The notes below the pieces were generated by a model. The model did not search any database, was not told the DNA's origin, and was given only the letters and a program-made list of their open reading frames with translations. From Rubrivivax sp. (lineage in GTDB: Bacteria > Pseudomonadota > Gammaproteobacteria > Burkholderiales > Burkholderiaceae_C), in the NCBI GenBank assembly GCA_016707445.1, contig JADJHR010000001.1:434001-498000 (forward strand): a stretch of 64,000 nucleotides of DNA, written 5' to 3'. The position numbers were made by a program, and so were the translations under genes. Positions 17,606 to 26,772 of the stretch are shown one piece after another (the stretch's first letter is position 1; each line of letters opens with the position of its first letter).

Positions 17606-18820
17606 TCAAGCGGTCACGACTTCGGGTCTAACTGCAGTGGGTACGGGTGCGGCTGCGGGCGTGAGCAGCCGTGCGATCAATTCGGGCACGCTGACGATGC
17701 GCTGGCCGAAGGGCAGCGTGCCGGCGCCGCGGAAGAACAGGCCTTTCTTGACATCACCGCGCAACGCCGCGGCCAGCTGGGTGTCGATGCAGAACTGGCC
17801 CCAACCGGGCAGGCCGTCGCGCAGGCCGCACTGCGCCAGGCAGTCCCAGGCCAGCGTGCAGCGCGGCTTCTTGTGCGTCTTGGCCTCCAGTCGGGGCAGG
17901 GCCTGCAGGTAGTTCTGCAGCCAGGGCGTGTTGACGGCGCGCGCGGGCAGGCCCGCCACGCTGACGAACTCGAGCACGTCCTCGTCGCGCGCCTCGGCCA
18001 GCACACGCTTGAACTCGGGGTGGGCGTCGCATTCGGTGGTGACGGCAAAAGGTGTTCCCAGCTGCACCGCGGCCGCACCCAGCGACTGCAGCCGGGTGAT
18101 GTCTTCGAAGCTGCGGATGCCACCGGCAGCGATCAGGGGCACTTCGCGTTCGATGCCGGCCTGGCGCAGGAAGTCCAGCGATTGCGGAATCACGTTCTCG
18201 AAATCGAAGCGCGGGTCGTTCAGATCGGTGACCTTGGCCGCACCCAGGTGGCCGCCAGCCAGTCGCGGGTGCTCGATCACGATGGCGTCAGGGATGCGAC
18301 CCTTGCGCTGCCACTTCTTGACCAGCAGCGCGACACCACGCGCGTCGCTCAGGATCGGGATCAGCAGCGCCTTCGGGTGGTCCTGCGCCAGCTCGGGCAG
18401 GTCCAGCGGCAGGCCTGCGCCCACCACCACCGCGTCGATGCCGTTTTCCAGCGCGGTGCGAACGGCGGCCGCGTATTCGCTGACGGCGCGCATCACGTTC
18501 ACGGCCAGCAGCCCGCGGCCCTGCGACAGCGTGCGTGCGGCGCGGATCTCGCGCGCCAGCGCTTCCAGATTTGCGGCATTGATGGCCTGCTTGGCCTCGT
18601 CACCCACGCGCAGGTGGCCCGTGCGTTCCATCAGGTCGGGGTGCAGCCGGCGCAGGTCGACCGAGCTGATCGTGCCCACCGCGTTCTCGGCCGCCACGCT
18701 GCCGGCCAGACGATGGGCCGAGATGCCGACGCCCATGCCGCCTTGCACGATGGGCAGCAGGTCACGTTGGCCGAGGCGCAGTGGTCGCAGGACTGGCGCA
18801 GGGGGAGGGGGTGGGTGCAT
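17606..18820 (-). CDS. Nitronate monooxygenase-family flavoprotein
   Basis: The product has 404 residues, a TIM-barrel FMN protein of the 2-nitropropane dioxygenase family. The start LLPIVQGGMGVGISAHRLAGSVA, the middle VVVGAGLPLDLPEL, and the phosphate-binding IAAGGIRSFEDITRLQSLGAAAVQLGT are family blocks. The long form with a Cys-rich C-terminal segment (CLAQCGLRDG) suggests the group often annotated as enoyl-reductase-like, so the true substrate may not be a nitronate. It stands alone on the minus strand. Confidence 0.8.
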   Translation of the reverse strand: MHPPPPPAPVLRPLRLGQRDLLPIVQGGMGVGISAHRLAGSVAAENAVGTISSVDLRRLHPDLMERTGHLRVGDEAKQAINAANLEALAREIRAARTLSQGRGLLAVNVMRAVSEYAAAVRTALENGIDAVVVGAGLPLDLPELAQDHPKALLIPILSDARGVALLVKKWQRKGRIPDAIVIEHPRLAGGHLGAAKVTDLNDPRFDFENVIPQSLDFLRQAGIEREVPLIAAGGIRSFEDITRLQSLGAAAVQLGTPFAVTTECDAHPEFKRVLAEARDEDVLEFVSVAGLPARAVNTPWLQNYLQALPRLEAKTHKKPRCTLAWDCLAQCGLRDGLPGWGQFCIDTQLAAALRGDVKKGLFFRGAGTLPFGQRIVSVPELIARLLTPAAAPVPTAVRPEVVTA

Positions 18821-19055
18821 GGCGAAAGGCGCGCAACCGCGCCACCTCGGGCAGGTCGGAAAGCCGCGAGCCTAGTGGCGGCCGTGTGAAATGCCCTTGA
18901 CACAGCGCAAGTTACCGAAGGACACAGCCCTCGCCTGCAAGCGCTAGCGGCCTTGTCCTACGTGGTAGCGTCGTCGGTGACGGTCCAATGGCGACGTTGA
19001 CTCGAGCCCTGCACCTGTTCGGTCGGGCGGTCGGCGAGAACTGAAGGAGGATGTC

Positions 19056-19277
19056 ATGAACGGAATCAGGATCGTGGCCTTGGCCCTGCTGGTGGCAGGT
19101 GTGCTGGCGTTGGCCTACGGTGGCTTCAGCTACACCAAGGACACCACGGCCGTGAAGCTGGGGCCCGTGGAGTTGTCGGTGAAGGAGAAGCAATCCGTCA
19201 ACATCCCGATCTGGGCCGGCGCTGGTGCCGTGGTGGTCGGTGCCCTGATGCTGGTGATGGGCGGACGCCGATCGTGA
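19056..19277 (+). CDS. DUF3185-type small membrane protein
   Basis: The product has 73 residues. Two hydrophobic helices (about 4-23 and 51-69) flank a short hydrophilic loop, FSYTKDTTAVKLGPVELSVKEK, that is characteristic of the DUF3185 family. A strong AAGGAGG sits before the ATG. The function is unknown. It is a single gene with about 235 bases of non-coding sequence before it. Confidence 0.75.
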   Translation: MNGIRIVALALLVAGVLALAYGGFSYTKDTTAVKLGPVELSVKEKQSVNIPIWAGAGAVVVGALMLVMGGRRS

Positions 19278-19319
19278 TTGACCGCTGAGGGCGGGCAGGC
19301 GCCGCGCGCAGGGGTCGCA

Positions 19320-20201
19320 TCAGGCCCGGCCGGCGCTCAGCACACGGCTCAATTCGGGCAGCAGCGTGCCCGGATCGGTCTGCGCGACCGCGCTTTCCAG
19401 CGTGCCCAGCACCGCGGCGGCGATGGCCCGCTGCGCGCCGGCATCGGCCGCCATGGTCTGGTAGTAGCCCAGATCCTTGGCCGCGTTGGCGATCGAGAAG
19501 CGCAGCCCCGAAGGGTCGCCTGCCAGCAGGAAGGGTTTCAGGCGTTCCAGTGCGGTACCGCCGCCCCCGCCCTTGGCCAGCACGTCGACGAAAACCTCGG
19601 CGGCCACGCCGCCCCGCTGGGCGCAGGCGGCGGCTTCGGCCAGCAGCGTCACCGATCCCAACGACACATAGTTGTGCAACAGCTTCATGCTGTGTCCGGC
19701 GCCCACTGTGCCGACATGGGTGATGTTCTCGGCAAAACAGGCCAGCAGCGGCCGCCACGTGTTGAACAGCGCCTCGTCGCCGCCCACCAGCAGGTTCAGC
19801 CGGCCTTCGGCTGCCTCTTTCGGCGTGCGGGTCATCGGCGCGTCCAGCATGGCGCTGCCGGCGACCTGCACGGCCTGCGCCATGCGCAGCGTGGACGATG
19901 GGATCGCGGTGCTGCAGTCGATCACCACACTGCCGGGCTTCAGGCCCGACAGCACGCCGCCATCTCCCGTCAGTACCGCCTCGACCTGAGGCGACCCGGT
20001 CAGCACCAGAATCACCACCTGCGAGCGAGCGGCCACCTCGGCGGCGCTGCCGAAGGACTGCGCACCAGCGGCCTTCAGCGCATCCAGCGGCTGGTTGCCG
20101 GCATGTTCCATCAGCGCCAGTTCATGGCCATGCCTGAGCAGATTGCTGGCGATGCCATGGCCCATCAGGCCGATGCCGATCATGCCGATCTTCGTCTTCA
20201 T
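19320..20201 (-). CDS. NAD(P)-dependent beta-hydroxyacid dehydrogenase, 3-hydroxyisobutyrate dehydrogenase-like
   Basis: The product has 293 residues from the ATG at 20201; one four residues earlier is possible. The N-terminal Rossmann motif is IGMIGIGLMGHGIASNLLRHG. The substrate-binding region SAMLDAPMTRTPKEAAEGRLNLLVGG and the catalytic-lysine helix GAGHSMKLLHNYVSLGSV are conserved. It is the last gene of the minus-strand block after the aldehyde dehydrogenase (72-base gap). With that gene and the Liv-type transporter it could serve branched-chain or beta-amino acid breakdown, but the substrate is not fixed by sequence. Confidence 0.85.
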   Translation of the reverse strand: MKTKIGMIGIGLMGHGIASNLLRHGHELALMEHAGNQPLDALKAAGAQSFGSAAEVAARSQVVILVLTGSPQVEAVLTGDGGVLSGLKPGSVVIDCSTAIPSSTLRMAQAVQVAGSAMLDAPMTRTPKEAAEGRLNLLVGGDEALFNTWRPLLACFAENITHVGTVGAGHSMKLLHNYVSLGSVTLLAEAAACAQRGGVAAEVFVDVLAKGGGGGTALERLKPFLLAGDPSGLRFSIANAAKDLGYYQTMAADAGAQRAIAAAVLGTLESAVAQTDPGTLLPELSRVLSAGRA

Positions 20202-20273
20202 TGCAGTCTCCATGCGGGGGATGCCGGTGCCTCAGGCCTTGGCGGCCAAGCTGCGTCGAAAACGCACCGGCCG

Positions 20274-21854
20274 CTACTCGACCACCGTCTGCGACTGTTC
20301 GCGCAAATACTGCGGCAGATACCAGAACGAGCCGATCGCCTTGCCGGTGCTGCCGCTGCCCTTCCAGCCGCCAAAGGGCTGGTAGCCGGGCCAGGCGCCG
20401 GTGGTCGCACCCTGCGGCCGGTTGACGTAGGTGACGCCGGCCTCGATGCGGTCGAGGAAGACGTCGATCTCATTCGTCGCGCCGTAGAAGCCGGCCGTCA
20501 GGCCGTAGTCGCTGTCGTTGGCGCGCGTCAGGGCTTCGTCCAGTGACGACACCTCGCCCACCAGCAGCAGCGGCAGGAAGAGCTCGTCGCGCCACAAGCG
20601 ATGGTCGAAACCGACGCTGGCGACCGTGGGGGCGACGAAATGACCGCGCGCCAGTGCGCCCTGGTCCAGCACCTGAGCGCCGCCATGCAGCTCACCTTCG
20701 ATGCTCAGTTCAGCCACCGCCTGGCGGTAGCGTGCCACCGCCGCGGCATCGATCACCGGGCCCATCCAGTGCGCGATGTCGGTCGGGTCACCGACGGCGA
20801 TCGCGCGCGTGCGCTCGACGATCAGTTCACGCAGCGCCGCGGCCACGTCGTGCTCGACGTACACGCGCGAGCAGGCCGAACATTTCTGCCCCTGCAGCCC
20901 GAAGGCGGAGCGCACGATGCCGGTGGCGGCACGTTCGAGGTCGGCGTGGCGCGTGACGATGGCGGCGTTCTTGCCACCCATCTCGGCGATCAGCGGGCGC
21001 GGCCGCGCGCCAGCCGCAAAGTGGCGCAGCAGCGCCATCCCGACCTCGTGCGACCCGGTGAAGGTGGCACCGGCCAGCGCCGGATCGCGCATCAGCGCGT
21101 TGCCGACCACATGGCCGCTGCCGCTGACGAGGTTGAGCACCCCCGGCGGCAGCCCGGCTGCGGTGAACAGGTCCATCAGCAGGCGGCCGCTCCAGGCCGT
21201 GGCGCTGGCGGTCTTGAAGACCACCGTGTTGCCGGCCACCAGCGCCGCACCGATCGGGCCGCCGGCCAGTGCAAACGGAAAGTTGAACGGCGCCACCACT
21301 GCCCACACGCCATGCGGCTTGAGCAGCGTGCGGTTGTGGCTGCGCCAGTCGCGCAGCGGGTCGTCGGGCAGGCGGCGGTCGAAGCCCGCGTGTTCGGACA
21401 TCTGGTCGCAGTACCAGCGGATCAGGTCGGCCGTCTCCTGCACCTCGCCGATGGCTTCCATGCGGTTCTTGCCGACTTCCAGCGCCACCGCGGCAGCGAG
21501 CTCGAAGACGCGCTCTTCGATCAGCGCAGCCGCAGTGCGCAGCAGGTCGATGCGTTGCCCGTAAGGCATGGCTGCCCAACCCGGCGCGGCAGCGCGCGCG
21601 GCGGCCACGGCGTCGGCGGCGTCGACCGCGGTGCCTGCCGCAAAGCGGCCCAGCAACAGTTGATGGTCGATCGGCGAACGCAGCTCGAAGCCGCTGCTGC
21701 CGGCACGCGCCTGGCCGCCGATCGTCATCGGGAAATCGCCACCCAGGTTCTGCCGCACACGGACCAGCGCCTCGTCGAATCGCCGGTGCAGCGACGCCGG
21801 CGGGTCGAACATGGTGGCGTAGGTCAGTCGATAAGCGCTGTCGTCGGCTGACAT
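20274..21854 (-). CDS. Aldehyde dehydrogenase, glutamate-semialdehyde/P5C dehydrogenase-like
   Basis: The product has 526 residues, longer than a standard 480-residue ALDH because of an N-terminal extension (RLTYATMFDPPASLHRRFDEAL), as in proline-type delta-1-pyrroline-5-carboxylate dehydrogenases. The catalytic Cys is in GLQGQKCSACSRVYVEH and the general base Glu in IAEMGGKNAAIV. The cofactor loop is FTGSHEVG. The motif PQGATTGAWPGYQPFGGWKGSG near the end is also typical of P5C dehydrogenases. It would oxidise a semialdehyde to the acid with NAD(P). It lies downstream of livM with an 82-base gap. Confidence 0.8.
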   Translation of the reverse strand: MSADDSAYRLTYATMFDPPASLHRRFDEALVRVRQNLGGDFPMTIGGQARAGSSGFELRSPIDHQLLLGRFAAGTAVDAADAVAAARAAAPGWAAMPYGQRIDLLRTAAALIEERVFELAAAVALEVGKNRMEAIGEVQETADLIRWYCDQMSEHAGFDRRLPDDPLRDWRSHNRTLLKPHGVWAVVAPFNFPFALAGGPIGAALVAGNTVVFKTASATAWSGRLLMDLFTAAGLPPGVLNLVSGSGHVVGNALMRDPALAGATFTGSHEVGMALLRHFAAGARPRPLIAEMGGKNAAIVTRHADLERAATGIVRSAFGLQGQKCSACSRVYVEHDVAAALRELIVERTRAIAVGDPTDIAHWMGPVIDAAAVARYRQAVAELSIEGELHGGAQVLDQGALARGHFVAPTVASVGFDHRLWRDELFLPLLLVGEVSSLDEALTRANDSDYGLTAGFYGATNEIDVFLDRIEAGVTYVNRPQGATTGAWPGYQPFGGWKGSGSTGKAIGSFWYLPQYLREQSQTVVE

Positions 21855-21936
21855 GCGATCACTCCGTCGATGGGCGGCGGCCCGAGGTCAGCGCGCGACG
21901 GCCGGACCGCCACCAGCCGGTCGCGCGCACGGCGCA

Positions 21937-22908
21937 CTACAGCGGCTTGCGCAGCCAGTGCCCCAGCTCGCCGATGATGCCGCGTCGAAAGGCCAGCACG
22001 CAGACCACGAAGATCACGCCCTGCACCACGGTGACCCAGGCGCCCAGTTGTGCCAGGTAGTTCTGCATCGTGATGATCAGCGCGGCGCCGACCACCGGGC
22101 CGAAGACCGTGCCCATGCCGCCGAGCAGCGTCATCAGCACCACCTCGCCCGACATCGTCCAGTGCACGTCGGTCAGCGAGGCGAGCTGGAAGACGATCGC
22201 CTTGGTGGCCCCGGCCAGCCCGGCGATGGTGCCCGACAGCACGAAGGCCAGCAGCTTGTAGCGGTCGACGTCGTAGCCGAGCGAGATGGCGCGGTCCTCG
22301 TTCTCGCGGATGGCCTTGAGCACCTGGCCGAAGGGCGAGTGCACGATGCGGTAGATGAGCGCGAAGCCGCCCAGGAAGATCACCAGCACCACGCCATACA
22401 TGGCCAGCGGGTTCTTCAGGTCGATCAGGCCGAACAGCATGCCGCGCGGCACGCCCTGGATGCCGTCCTCGCCGCCGGTGAAAGGCGCCTGCAGGCTGAA
22501 GAAGAACACCATCTGCGCCAGCGCCAGCGTGATCATCGCGAAGTAGATGCCCTGGCGGCGGATCGCCAGCAGCCCGGCGCCGACGCTGAGCACGCACGCG
22601 CACAGTGTGCCGAACAGGATCGCCAATTCCGGCGTCAGCGACCACACCTTGGCGGAATGCGCAGCCGCATAGCCTGCCGACCCGAGGAACATCGCATGGC
22701 CGAAGGACAGCAGCCCGCCGAAGCCGAGCAGCAGATTGAAGGCACAGGCGAAGAGCGCAAAGCACATGATCTTCATCATGAACACCGGGTACAGGACCGC
22801 CGGTGCGAAGAACAGCAGCAGCGCCATCAGGCCGAAGGCGATGCGGTGCGTGCGCAGTTCAGCGGCGCGCTTTTGCGCCGCGGCCGAAGGAAGCGTATCG
22901 CGCGTCAT
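21937..22908 (-). CDS. livM: Branched-chain amino acid-type ABC transporter permease, LivM family
   Basis: The product has 323 residues with about nine membrane helices. It contains the LivM hallmark FGGLLSFGHAMFLGSAGYAAA and the cytoplasmic loop for ATPase contact, LKAIRENEDRAISLGYDVDRYK. The start overlaps the livH stop as ATGA. It is the inner-membrane partner of LivH; with LivG, LivF and the binding protein it forms a complete importer. Liv-type systems also take up aromatic acids, amides and urea, so the substrate is open. Confidence 0.9.
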   Translation of the reverse strand: MTRDTLPSAAAQKRAAELRTHRIAFGLMALLLFFAPAVLYPVFMMKIMCFALFACAFNLLLGFGGLLSFGHAMFLGSAGYAAAHSAKVWSLTPELAILFGTLCACVLSVGAGLLAIRRQGIYFAMITLALAQMVFFFSLQAPFTGGEDGIQGVPRGMLFGLIDLKNPLAMYGVVLVIFLGGFALIYRIVHSPFGQVLKAIRENEDRAISLGYDVDRYKLLAFVLSGTIAGLAGATKAIVFQLASLTDVHWTMSGEVVLMTLLGGMGTVFGPVVGAALIITMQNYLAQLGAWVTVVQGVIFVVCVLAFRRGIIGELGHWLRKPL

Positions 22909-23792
22909 TTCTGTGTCCCGAACAGGCCGGCCGGGCGCACCAGCAGCACGATGACCATGATGATGAAGATCACGGTGCTCGACGCTTCCGGGTAGAAGAC
23001 CTTGGTCAGGCCCTCGATCAGGCCGAGCGCGAAGCCGGTGGTGATGGCGCCCAGGATCGAGCCCATGCCGCCGATCACCACGACCGCGAAGACGACGATG
23101 ATCAGGTCCGCGCCCATCTGCGGGCTGACCTGATAGACCGGTGCGGCCATCACGCCGGCCAGCGCGGCCAGCCCGACGCCGAAGCCGTAGGTCAGCGTGA
23201 TCATGCGCGGCACGTTGACGCCGAAGGCCTGCACCAGCTGCGGGTTCTCGGTGGCCGCGCGCAGGTAGGCGCCGAGCTTGGTGCGCTCGATCACGTACCA
23301 GGTCGACAGGCAGGTGATCAGCGACGCCACGATGATCCAGGCGCGGTAGTTGGGCAGGAACATGAAGCCCAGGTTCTGCCCACCCTGCAACGCATCCGGG
23401 ATCTGGTAGGGCTCACCCGAGGAGCCGTAGATGTTGCGGAACACGCCCTGGATGATCAGCGCCAGGCCGAAGGTCAGCAGCAGCCCGTAGAGGTGGTCCA
23501 GCTTGTACAGCTTGGACAGCATCAGCCGCTCGATGACCATGCCGCTGGCACCGACCACCAGCGGCGTGATCAGCAGCGCCCACCAGTAGTTGATGCCAAG
23601 CTTGCTGAGCAGCAGGTAGGCGACGAAAGCGCCCAGCATGTACTGCGCGCCGTGCGCGAAGTTGATGATGTTCAGCAGCCCGAAGATCACCGCCAGCCCA
23701 AGCGACAGCAACGCGTAGAACGAGCCATTGATCAGGCCGATCAGCAGCTGTCCGAACAAGGCCTGCGTGGGGATGCCGAAGATTTCGGTCAT
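22905..23792 (-). CDS. livH: Branched-chain amino acid-type ABC transporter permease, LivH family
   Basis: The product has 295 residues from the ATG at 23792. The N-terminal hallmark LINGSFYALLSLGLAVIFGLLNIINFAHGAQYMLGAF and the C-terminal VIGGMGSILGA block identify LivH. About eight membrane helices are visible. It lies between the binding-protein gene (55-base gap) and livM (4-base overlap). Confidence 0.9.
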   Translation of the reverse strand: MTEIFGIPTQALFGQLLIGLINGSFYALLSLGLAVIFGLLNIINFAHGAQYMLGAFVAYLLLSKLGINYWWALLITPLVVGASGMVIERLMLSKLYKLDHLYGLLLTFGLALIIQGVFRNIYGSSGEPYQIPDALQGGQNLGFMFLPNYRAWIIVASLITCLSTWYVIERTKLGAYLRAATENPQLVQAFGVNVPRMITLTYGFGVGLAALAGVMAAPVYQVSPQMGADLIIVVFAVVVIGGMGSILGAITTGFALGLIEGLTKVFYPEASSTVIFIIMVIVLLVRPAGLFGTQK

Positions 23793-23847
23793 GGTTGTGT
23801 TTGTCAGCGGGCGGCGCCGCACGCGGCGCCGCCCGAAGGCAGCTTGC

Positions 23848-25065
23848 TTACTTGACGAGCGGGCAACCGCCGTCGGCCAGCGGCCTGAAGGCCTGGTCGG
23901 CCGGAATCGTCGCGCGAATCTTCAGGTAGTCGTACGGCCCCTTCGATTCAGACGGCTTCTTCACCTCGACCAGGTAGGCCGGGTGCAGCGCGCGGCCATC
24001 GGCGCGGATCGAGCCCTTGCCGAACAGCGGGTCGTCGGTGGGCAGTTCCTTCATCTTGGCGACCACCTTGGTGCCGTCGTCCGTCTTGGCCGCCTCGACC
24101 GCCTTCAGGTAGTGCAGCACTGACGAATACACACCGGCCTGCACCATGGTCGGGTACTTGCCGTTGTTGGCCGCGGCCATGCGCTTGGCGAACGCGCGCG
24201 TCTGATCGTTCAGGTCCCAGTAGAAGGTGGTCGTGAAGATCAACCCTTGCGCGGTGTTCAGCCCAAGGCTGTGCACGTCGGCGAGGAACATCAGCATGCC
24301 GGCCAGGCTCTGGCCACCCTTGGTGATGCCGAATTCCGCAGCCTGCTTGATCGAGTTGATGGTGTCGCCGCCGGCATTGGCCAGGCCGATGACCTTGGCC
24401 TTGGAGGCCTGCGCCTGCAGCAGGAAGGACGAGAAGTCGGTGCCCGGGAACGGCACGCGCACACTGCCGATCACCTTGCCGCCGGCCTTGTTGATCGCGG
24501 CGGTGGTGTCGCGCTCGAGCGCATGGCCGAAGGCGTAGTCGGCGGTCAGGAAGAACCAGGTGTTGCCGCCGGTCTTGACGATCGCGCTGCCGGTGCCGTT
24601 GGCCAGCATCCAGGTGTCGTAGGTCCAGTGCACCGTGTTCGGGCTGCAGGCCTTGCCGGTCAGGTCGGAGCTGGCGGCGCCGGAGTTGATGAAGGCCTTG
24701 CCCTTGTCGCGCGTGATCTGGTTGATGGCCAGCGCCACCGACGAGGTCGGCACGTCGAAGATGGCGTCCACCTTGTCCACGTCGTACCAGGTGCGCGCGA
24801 CGGTCGAGCCGACGTCGGGCTTGTTCTGGTGGTCGGCCGCGACGATCTCGACCTTCATGCCCTTTTTCGCGGCGCCGAAGTCCTCGACCGCCATCTTCGC
24901 GGCAACCACCGCGCCGGGGCCGGACACGTCGGCGTAGAGGCCGGACATGTCGTTCATCACACCGATCTTGATGACGCCGTCAGAAATCTGGGCTTGCGCG
25001 CTGGCCGCAGCCAGGCCGCAGGCGGCAGCCACCAGTGTCGACAGGAGATTGGGTTTCAGTTTCAT
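23848..25065 (-). CDS. Liv-type ABC transporter periplasmic binding protein
   Basis: The product has 405 residues. A signal peptide ends at AASAQAQ. The mature start ISDGVIKIGVMNDMSGLYADVSGPGAVVAAKMAVEDFG is typical of type I periplasmic binding proteins of the LivJ/LivK class. Similar proteins with the sequence CSPNTVHWTYDTWMLANGTG are common in betaproteobacterial ABC systems of unknown ligand. Start at 25065. It lies between livF (47-base gap) and livH, so the binding protein is encoded within the transporter operon. Confidence 0.87.
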   Translation of the reverse strand: MKLKPNLLSTLVAAACGLAAASAQAQISDGVIKIGVMNDMSGLYADVSGPGAVVAAKMAVEDFGAAKKGMKVEIVAADHQNKPDVGSTVARTWYDVDKVDAIFDVPTSSVALAINQITRDKGKAFINSGAASSDLTGKACSPNTVHWTYDTWMLANGTGSAIVKTGGNTWFFLTADYAFGHALERDTTAAINKAGGKVIGSVRVPFPGTDFSSFLLQAQASKAKVIGLANAGGDTINSIKQAAEFGITKGGQSLAGMLMFLADVHSLGLNTAQGLIFTTTFYWDLNDQTRAFAKRMAAANNGKYPTMVQAGVYSSVLHYLKAVEAAKTDDGTKVVAKMKELPTDDPLFGKGSIRADGRALHPAYLVEVKKPSESKGPYDYLKIRATIPADQAFRPLADGGCPLVK

Positions 25066-25112
25066 TTGCAGACCTTTCAGTTGAACCAACATCCGGCGCG
25101 CGGGCCGGTTCC

Positions 25113-25823
25113 TCATACACCCAGCACTTCGTGCAGCATGCTCTTCTTGGTTTCCAGTTCGGCGGCGCTGAACGTCTCGATCACGCGGCCGTGTTCGATG
25201 ATGTAGAAGCGGTCGGCCAGCGGCGCGGCGAAGCGGAAATTCTGCTCCACCATGACGATGGTCATGCCGCGCTCGCGCAGCGTGCGGATTGCCCGGCCGA
25301 GGGCTTGCACGATCACCGGCGCCAGGCCCTCCGAGATCTCGTCCAGCAGCAGCAGCTTGGCGCCGGTGCGCAGGATGCGCGCCACCGCCAGCATCTGCTG
25401 CTCGCCGCCGGACAGGCGCCCGCCCGGGCTGTTGCGCCGCTCCTTCAGGTTGGGGAACATGGCGTAGATCTCGTCCACGCTCATGCCGCCGCTGGCCACC
25501 GGCGGCGGCAGCATCAGGTTTTCCTCGCAGCTCAGGCTGGCGAAGATGCCGCGTTCCTCGGGGCAATAGCCGATGCCGAGGTGGGCGATGCGGTGCGGCG
25601 CCATCGCCACCGCCTGGCGGCCGTTGATCATGATCGAGCCGCTGCGGCGCCCGACCAGGCCCAGGATGGCCTTCAGCGTGGTCGTGCGCCCGGCACCGTT
25701 GCGGCCCAGCAGCGTGACCACCTCGCCGCGGTTCACCGTGAGGTCGACGCCGTGCAGGATGTGCGACTCGCCGTAGAAGGCGTGCACACCGCTCAGGCGC
25801 AGGAACTCCACACCCTCAGCCAT
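25113..25823 (-). CDS. livF: Liv-type ABC transporter ATPase, LivF family, with Arg in Walker A
   Basis: The product has 236 residues. The P-loop reads GRNGAGRTTT, so the invariant Walker A lysine is replaced by arginine (codon CGC). The other motifs are normal: Q-loop region GYCPEERGIFASLS, signature LSGGEQQMLAVARIL, Walker B LLLLDEISEGLAP and switch His region MVEQNF. It overlaps livG by eight bases. In most ABC ATPases loss of the lysine abolishes ATP hydrolysis. Here the second ATPase, LivG, has a normal P-loop, so the dimer may be asymmetric. Confidence 0.88.
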   Translation of the reverse strand: MAEGVEFLRLSGVHAFYGESHILHGVDLTVNRGEVVTLLGRNGAGRTTTLKAILGLVGRRSGSIMINGRQAVAMAPHRIAHLGIGYCPEERGIFASLSCEENLMLPPPVASGGMSVDEIYAMFPNLKERRNSPGGRLSGGEQQMLAVARILRTGAKLLLLDEISEGLAPVIVQALGRAIRTLRERGMTIVMVEQNFRFAAPLADRFYIIEHGRVIETFSAAELETKKSMLHEVLGV

Positions 25824-26592
25824 GGGCGCCCTGCAGTTCGGCGGCCTCGGTGCCCATGTAGGCCTCGAGGACTTGTGGGTTCTTCGACACCTGCTCGTAC
25901 GGCCCTTCGGCAATCACGGCGCCGCGCGCCAGCACGGTGATGGTGTCGGCGATGCTGGCGACGACGTTCATGTTGTGCTCGACCATCAGCACGGTGCGGT
26001 TGGCCGCCACCTTCTTGATCAGTTGCGTGACCAGCTCGACGTCCTCGTGGCCCATGCCCTGCGTCGGCTCGTCGAGCAGCATCAGCTCCGGGTCCATCGC
26101 CAGCGTGGTGGCGATCTCCAGCGCGCGCTTGCGGCCATAGGGCAGCTCGACCGTGACCATCTCGGCCAGGTCACGCAGGCCCACCGTGTCCAGCAGCTGC
26201 AGCGCACGCTCGTTCAACTGGTCGAGCACGCGCTCGGAGCGCCAGAAATGGAAGGACACGCCCAGCTTGTGCTGCAAGGCGATACGCACGTTCTCCAGCA
26301 CCGTCAGGTGCGGGAAGGTGGCCGAGATCTGGAACGAGCGGATCACGCCACGGCGTGCAATCTGCGCCGGCTTCTCGCGCGTGATGTCCTGGCCGTCGAA
26401 CAGGATCTGGCCGCGCGTGGGGATCAGGAACTTGGTCAGCAGGTTGAAGCAGGTCGTCTTGCCGGCGCCATTGGGGCCGATCAGCGCGTGGATCTCGCCA
26501 CGCCGCACCTTCAGGTCGACGCCGTCCACGGCGACGAAGCCCTTGAATTCCTTCACCAGGCCGCGCGTTTCCAGGATCGTGTCGCCGGCCAT
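25816..26592 (-). CDS. livG: Liv-type ABC transporter ATPase, LivG family
   Basis: The product has 258 residues. Walker A is GPNGAGKTTCFNLLT. The signature region is LPYGRKRALEIATTLA, a relaxed form of the LSGGQ motif usual for LivG proteins. Walker B is LMLLDEPTQGMG and the switch region is LMVEHNMNVV. It is the first gene of the Liv part, with about 180 bases of non-coding DNA between it and the upstream permease gene, so a promoter for the Liv genes may lie there. Confidence 0.9.
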   Translation of the reverse strand: MAGDTILETRGLVKEFKGFVAVDGVDLKVRRGEIHALIGPNGAGKTTCFNLLTKFLIPTRGQILFDGQDITREKPAQIARRGVIRSFQISATFPHLTVLENVRIALQHKLGVSFHFWRSERVLDQLNERALQLLDTVGLRDLAEMVTVELPYGRKRALEIATTLAMDPELMLLDEPTQGMGHEDVELVTQLIKKVAANRTVLMVEHNMNVVASIADTITVLARGAVIAEGPYEQVSKNPQVLEAYMGTEAAELQGAHG

Positions 26593-26772
26593 GGGGTTGG
26601 GGGATGTCGGGTTGTCGTTGCGGGTCGAAGCGGGCGATTATGCCGACAGCCGGGCCTGCAATCGCAGCGCGCGCATGCGGGCAGATGCCGATGCCAGCCG
26701 CCGGCAAATCGCTTAAAGCAGGCTGCCGCGGTCGTTCAGGCTGACCCTTGCGCTGACGACCGAGCCGGCTGC

